Positions 63,518 to 64,000 of a DNA stretch of 64,000 bases are shown piece by piece. Position 1 is the first letter of the stretch, and every line of letters begins with the position of its first letter. Source of the stretch: Pomphorhynchus laevis. Lineage: Eukaryota > Acanthocephala > Palaeacanthocephala > Echinorhynchida > Pomphorhynchidae. A program made the translations under genes and the position numbers. The notes beneath the pieces were generated by a model. It was given only the letters and a program-made list of their open reading frames with translations, did not search any database and had not been told where the DNA came from. The DNA lies in NCBI GenBank assembly GCA_012934845.2, contig WNNJ02000663.1, positions 47,301 through 111,300 on the forward strand, given 5' to 3'.

Positions 63518-64000
63518 AAATCAGATAACTGAGTCTACGTATTTAATATAATTATAAAATAAACAAAACATAATAATGCTAAATCAAAATTTAATAATTA
63601 AATAATAAAATTAATAATTGTTTTTAGATTTTCTATAATTTAAATCAAGTTAAAATAAAAAATTAAATTTAAAATAAACGTCATTTTTATGAATTGACTA
63701 ATAAATAACAGACGTTGTATCAGAATAAGAATTAGAGGTCATCAGGAGGAACTGCTATGCTATCAGGTTTCGGCCCCTAACTCCTCTACCCAACATAGCA
63801 GCGGGCCAAATACATGCTAATGATGTATTTCCTCTGAAATAACTATCTAGTATCTTATTCTAATACAAAGTATATTATTTATTATCCATCCATAAAAATT
63901 TGCCACTTAAAAGTTTAAATTTATTCTTTATATTATTGTGTTGATTTATATATTTTACTATTTTCTGCTTGATGTTATTTTTATAGTAACCTAGTTTAAA
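63518..64000 (-). pseudogene. Naiad-like PLE 3' end running out of the window
   Basis: The - strand 3' end (63518) is followed upstream by the 3' UTR, the structured segment (63734-63835) and the last codons of the RT (stop at 63885-63887, preceded by GKFLWMDNK and VKYINQHNNIKNKFKLL), which continue beyond 64000. The part that is visible is intact. Confidence 0.8.
63734..63835 (-). ncRNA. Conserved structured RNA candidate in PLE 3' region (copy 3)
   Basis: The reverse complement of the segment at 41531-41633 with one G fewer in the GGCCCC/GGGGCC stem region. All other pairings are kept. Confidence 0.5.

Overview
This window is animal (metazoan, most likely invertebrate) nuclear DNA and is almost entirely transposable elements. 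The evidence for a eukaryote is direct: two-ORF non-LTR retrotransposons with APE-type endonuclease and reverse transcriptase (RT), Penelope-like elements (PLEs) with GIY-YIG nucleases, a satellite array, and one host gene fragment with spliceosomal introns. I cannot name the species. Family labels used below (L2-1, L2-2, L2-3, CR1-a to CR1-d) are local to this annotation.

Layout. 1-14.5 kb: a pile-up of L2-1 copies in both orientations, the best being 4590-8621 (-) and 9808-13925 (+). 14.5-22.4 kb: older debris, including a Gag-like zinc-knuckle ORF, a CR1-c RT, and decayed L2-2 and L2-3 pieces. 22.4-29.3 kb: two CR1 elements on the - strand. The first (22410-25560) is a chimera of three different retrotransposon sources. 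The second (25700-29275) has an intact 958-codon ORF2. 29.3-34 kb: an almost intact, apparently full-length L2-2 element with tandem 5' monomers and a single frameshift in ORF2. 34-38.7 kb: an L2 3' end, a CR1-d endonuclease, the 5' half of an L2-1 copy and an RTE-type RT pseudogene.

38.7-41.9 kb: an AT-rich PLE in which the GIY-YIG nuclease lies upstream of the RT. This is the permuted order known from Naiad-type PLEs. Its 3' region carries a conserved structured RNA candidate that recurs at 61.1 and 63.8 kb. 42.0-43.7 kb: a 381-bp satellite. 43.7-44.4 kb: the C-terminus of a canonical PLE. 44.4-47.0 kb: a pseudogene of an RT with a restriction-like-endonuclease-type tail. 47.09-47.46 kb: three exons that read as the start of host WBP4 (FBP21), the only host gene I recognise. 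47.7-49.5 kb: scrambled pieces of the Naiad-like RT. 49.8-52.1 kb: a non-LTR element with an inverted 5' segment. 52.2-55.6 kb: a canonical C-terminal GIY-YIG PLE with pseudo-LTRs, three identical 44-nt sequences that fold as minimal hammerhead ribozymes, and one in-frame stop. 57.2-62 kb: a second RLE-tail RT pseudogene, apparently split by a deleted Naiad-like copy. 62.2-64 kb: a large AT-rich palindrome and two Naiad-like 3' ends.

Nothing here acts as an operon or pathway. The relationships are those of parasites and genome: autonomous elements encode an RNA-binding ORF1 protein plus endonuclease/RT, and the truncations, 5' inversions, fold-back hairpins and chimeric junctions are the footprints of target-primed reverse transcription and template switching. 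The observations most worth following up are the permuted PLE and its 3' RNA structure, the three-way chimera, the hammerheads, the in-frame stop between ORF1 and ORF2 of the intact CR1-a, and the stranded WBP4 exons.
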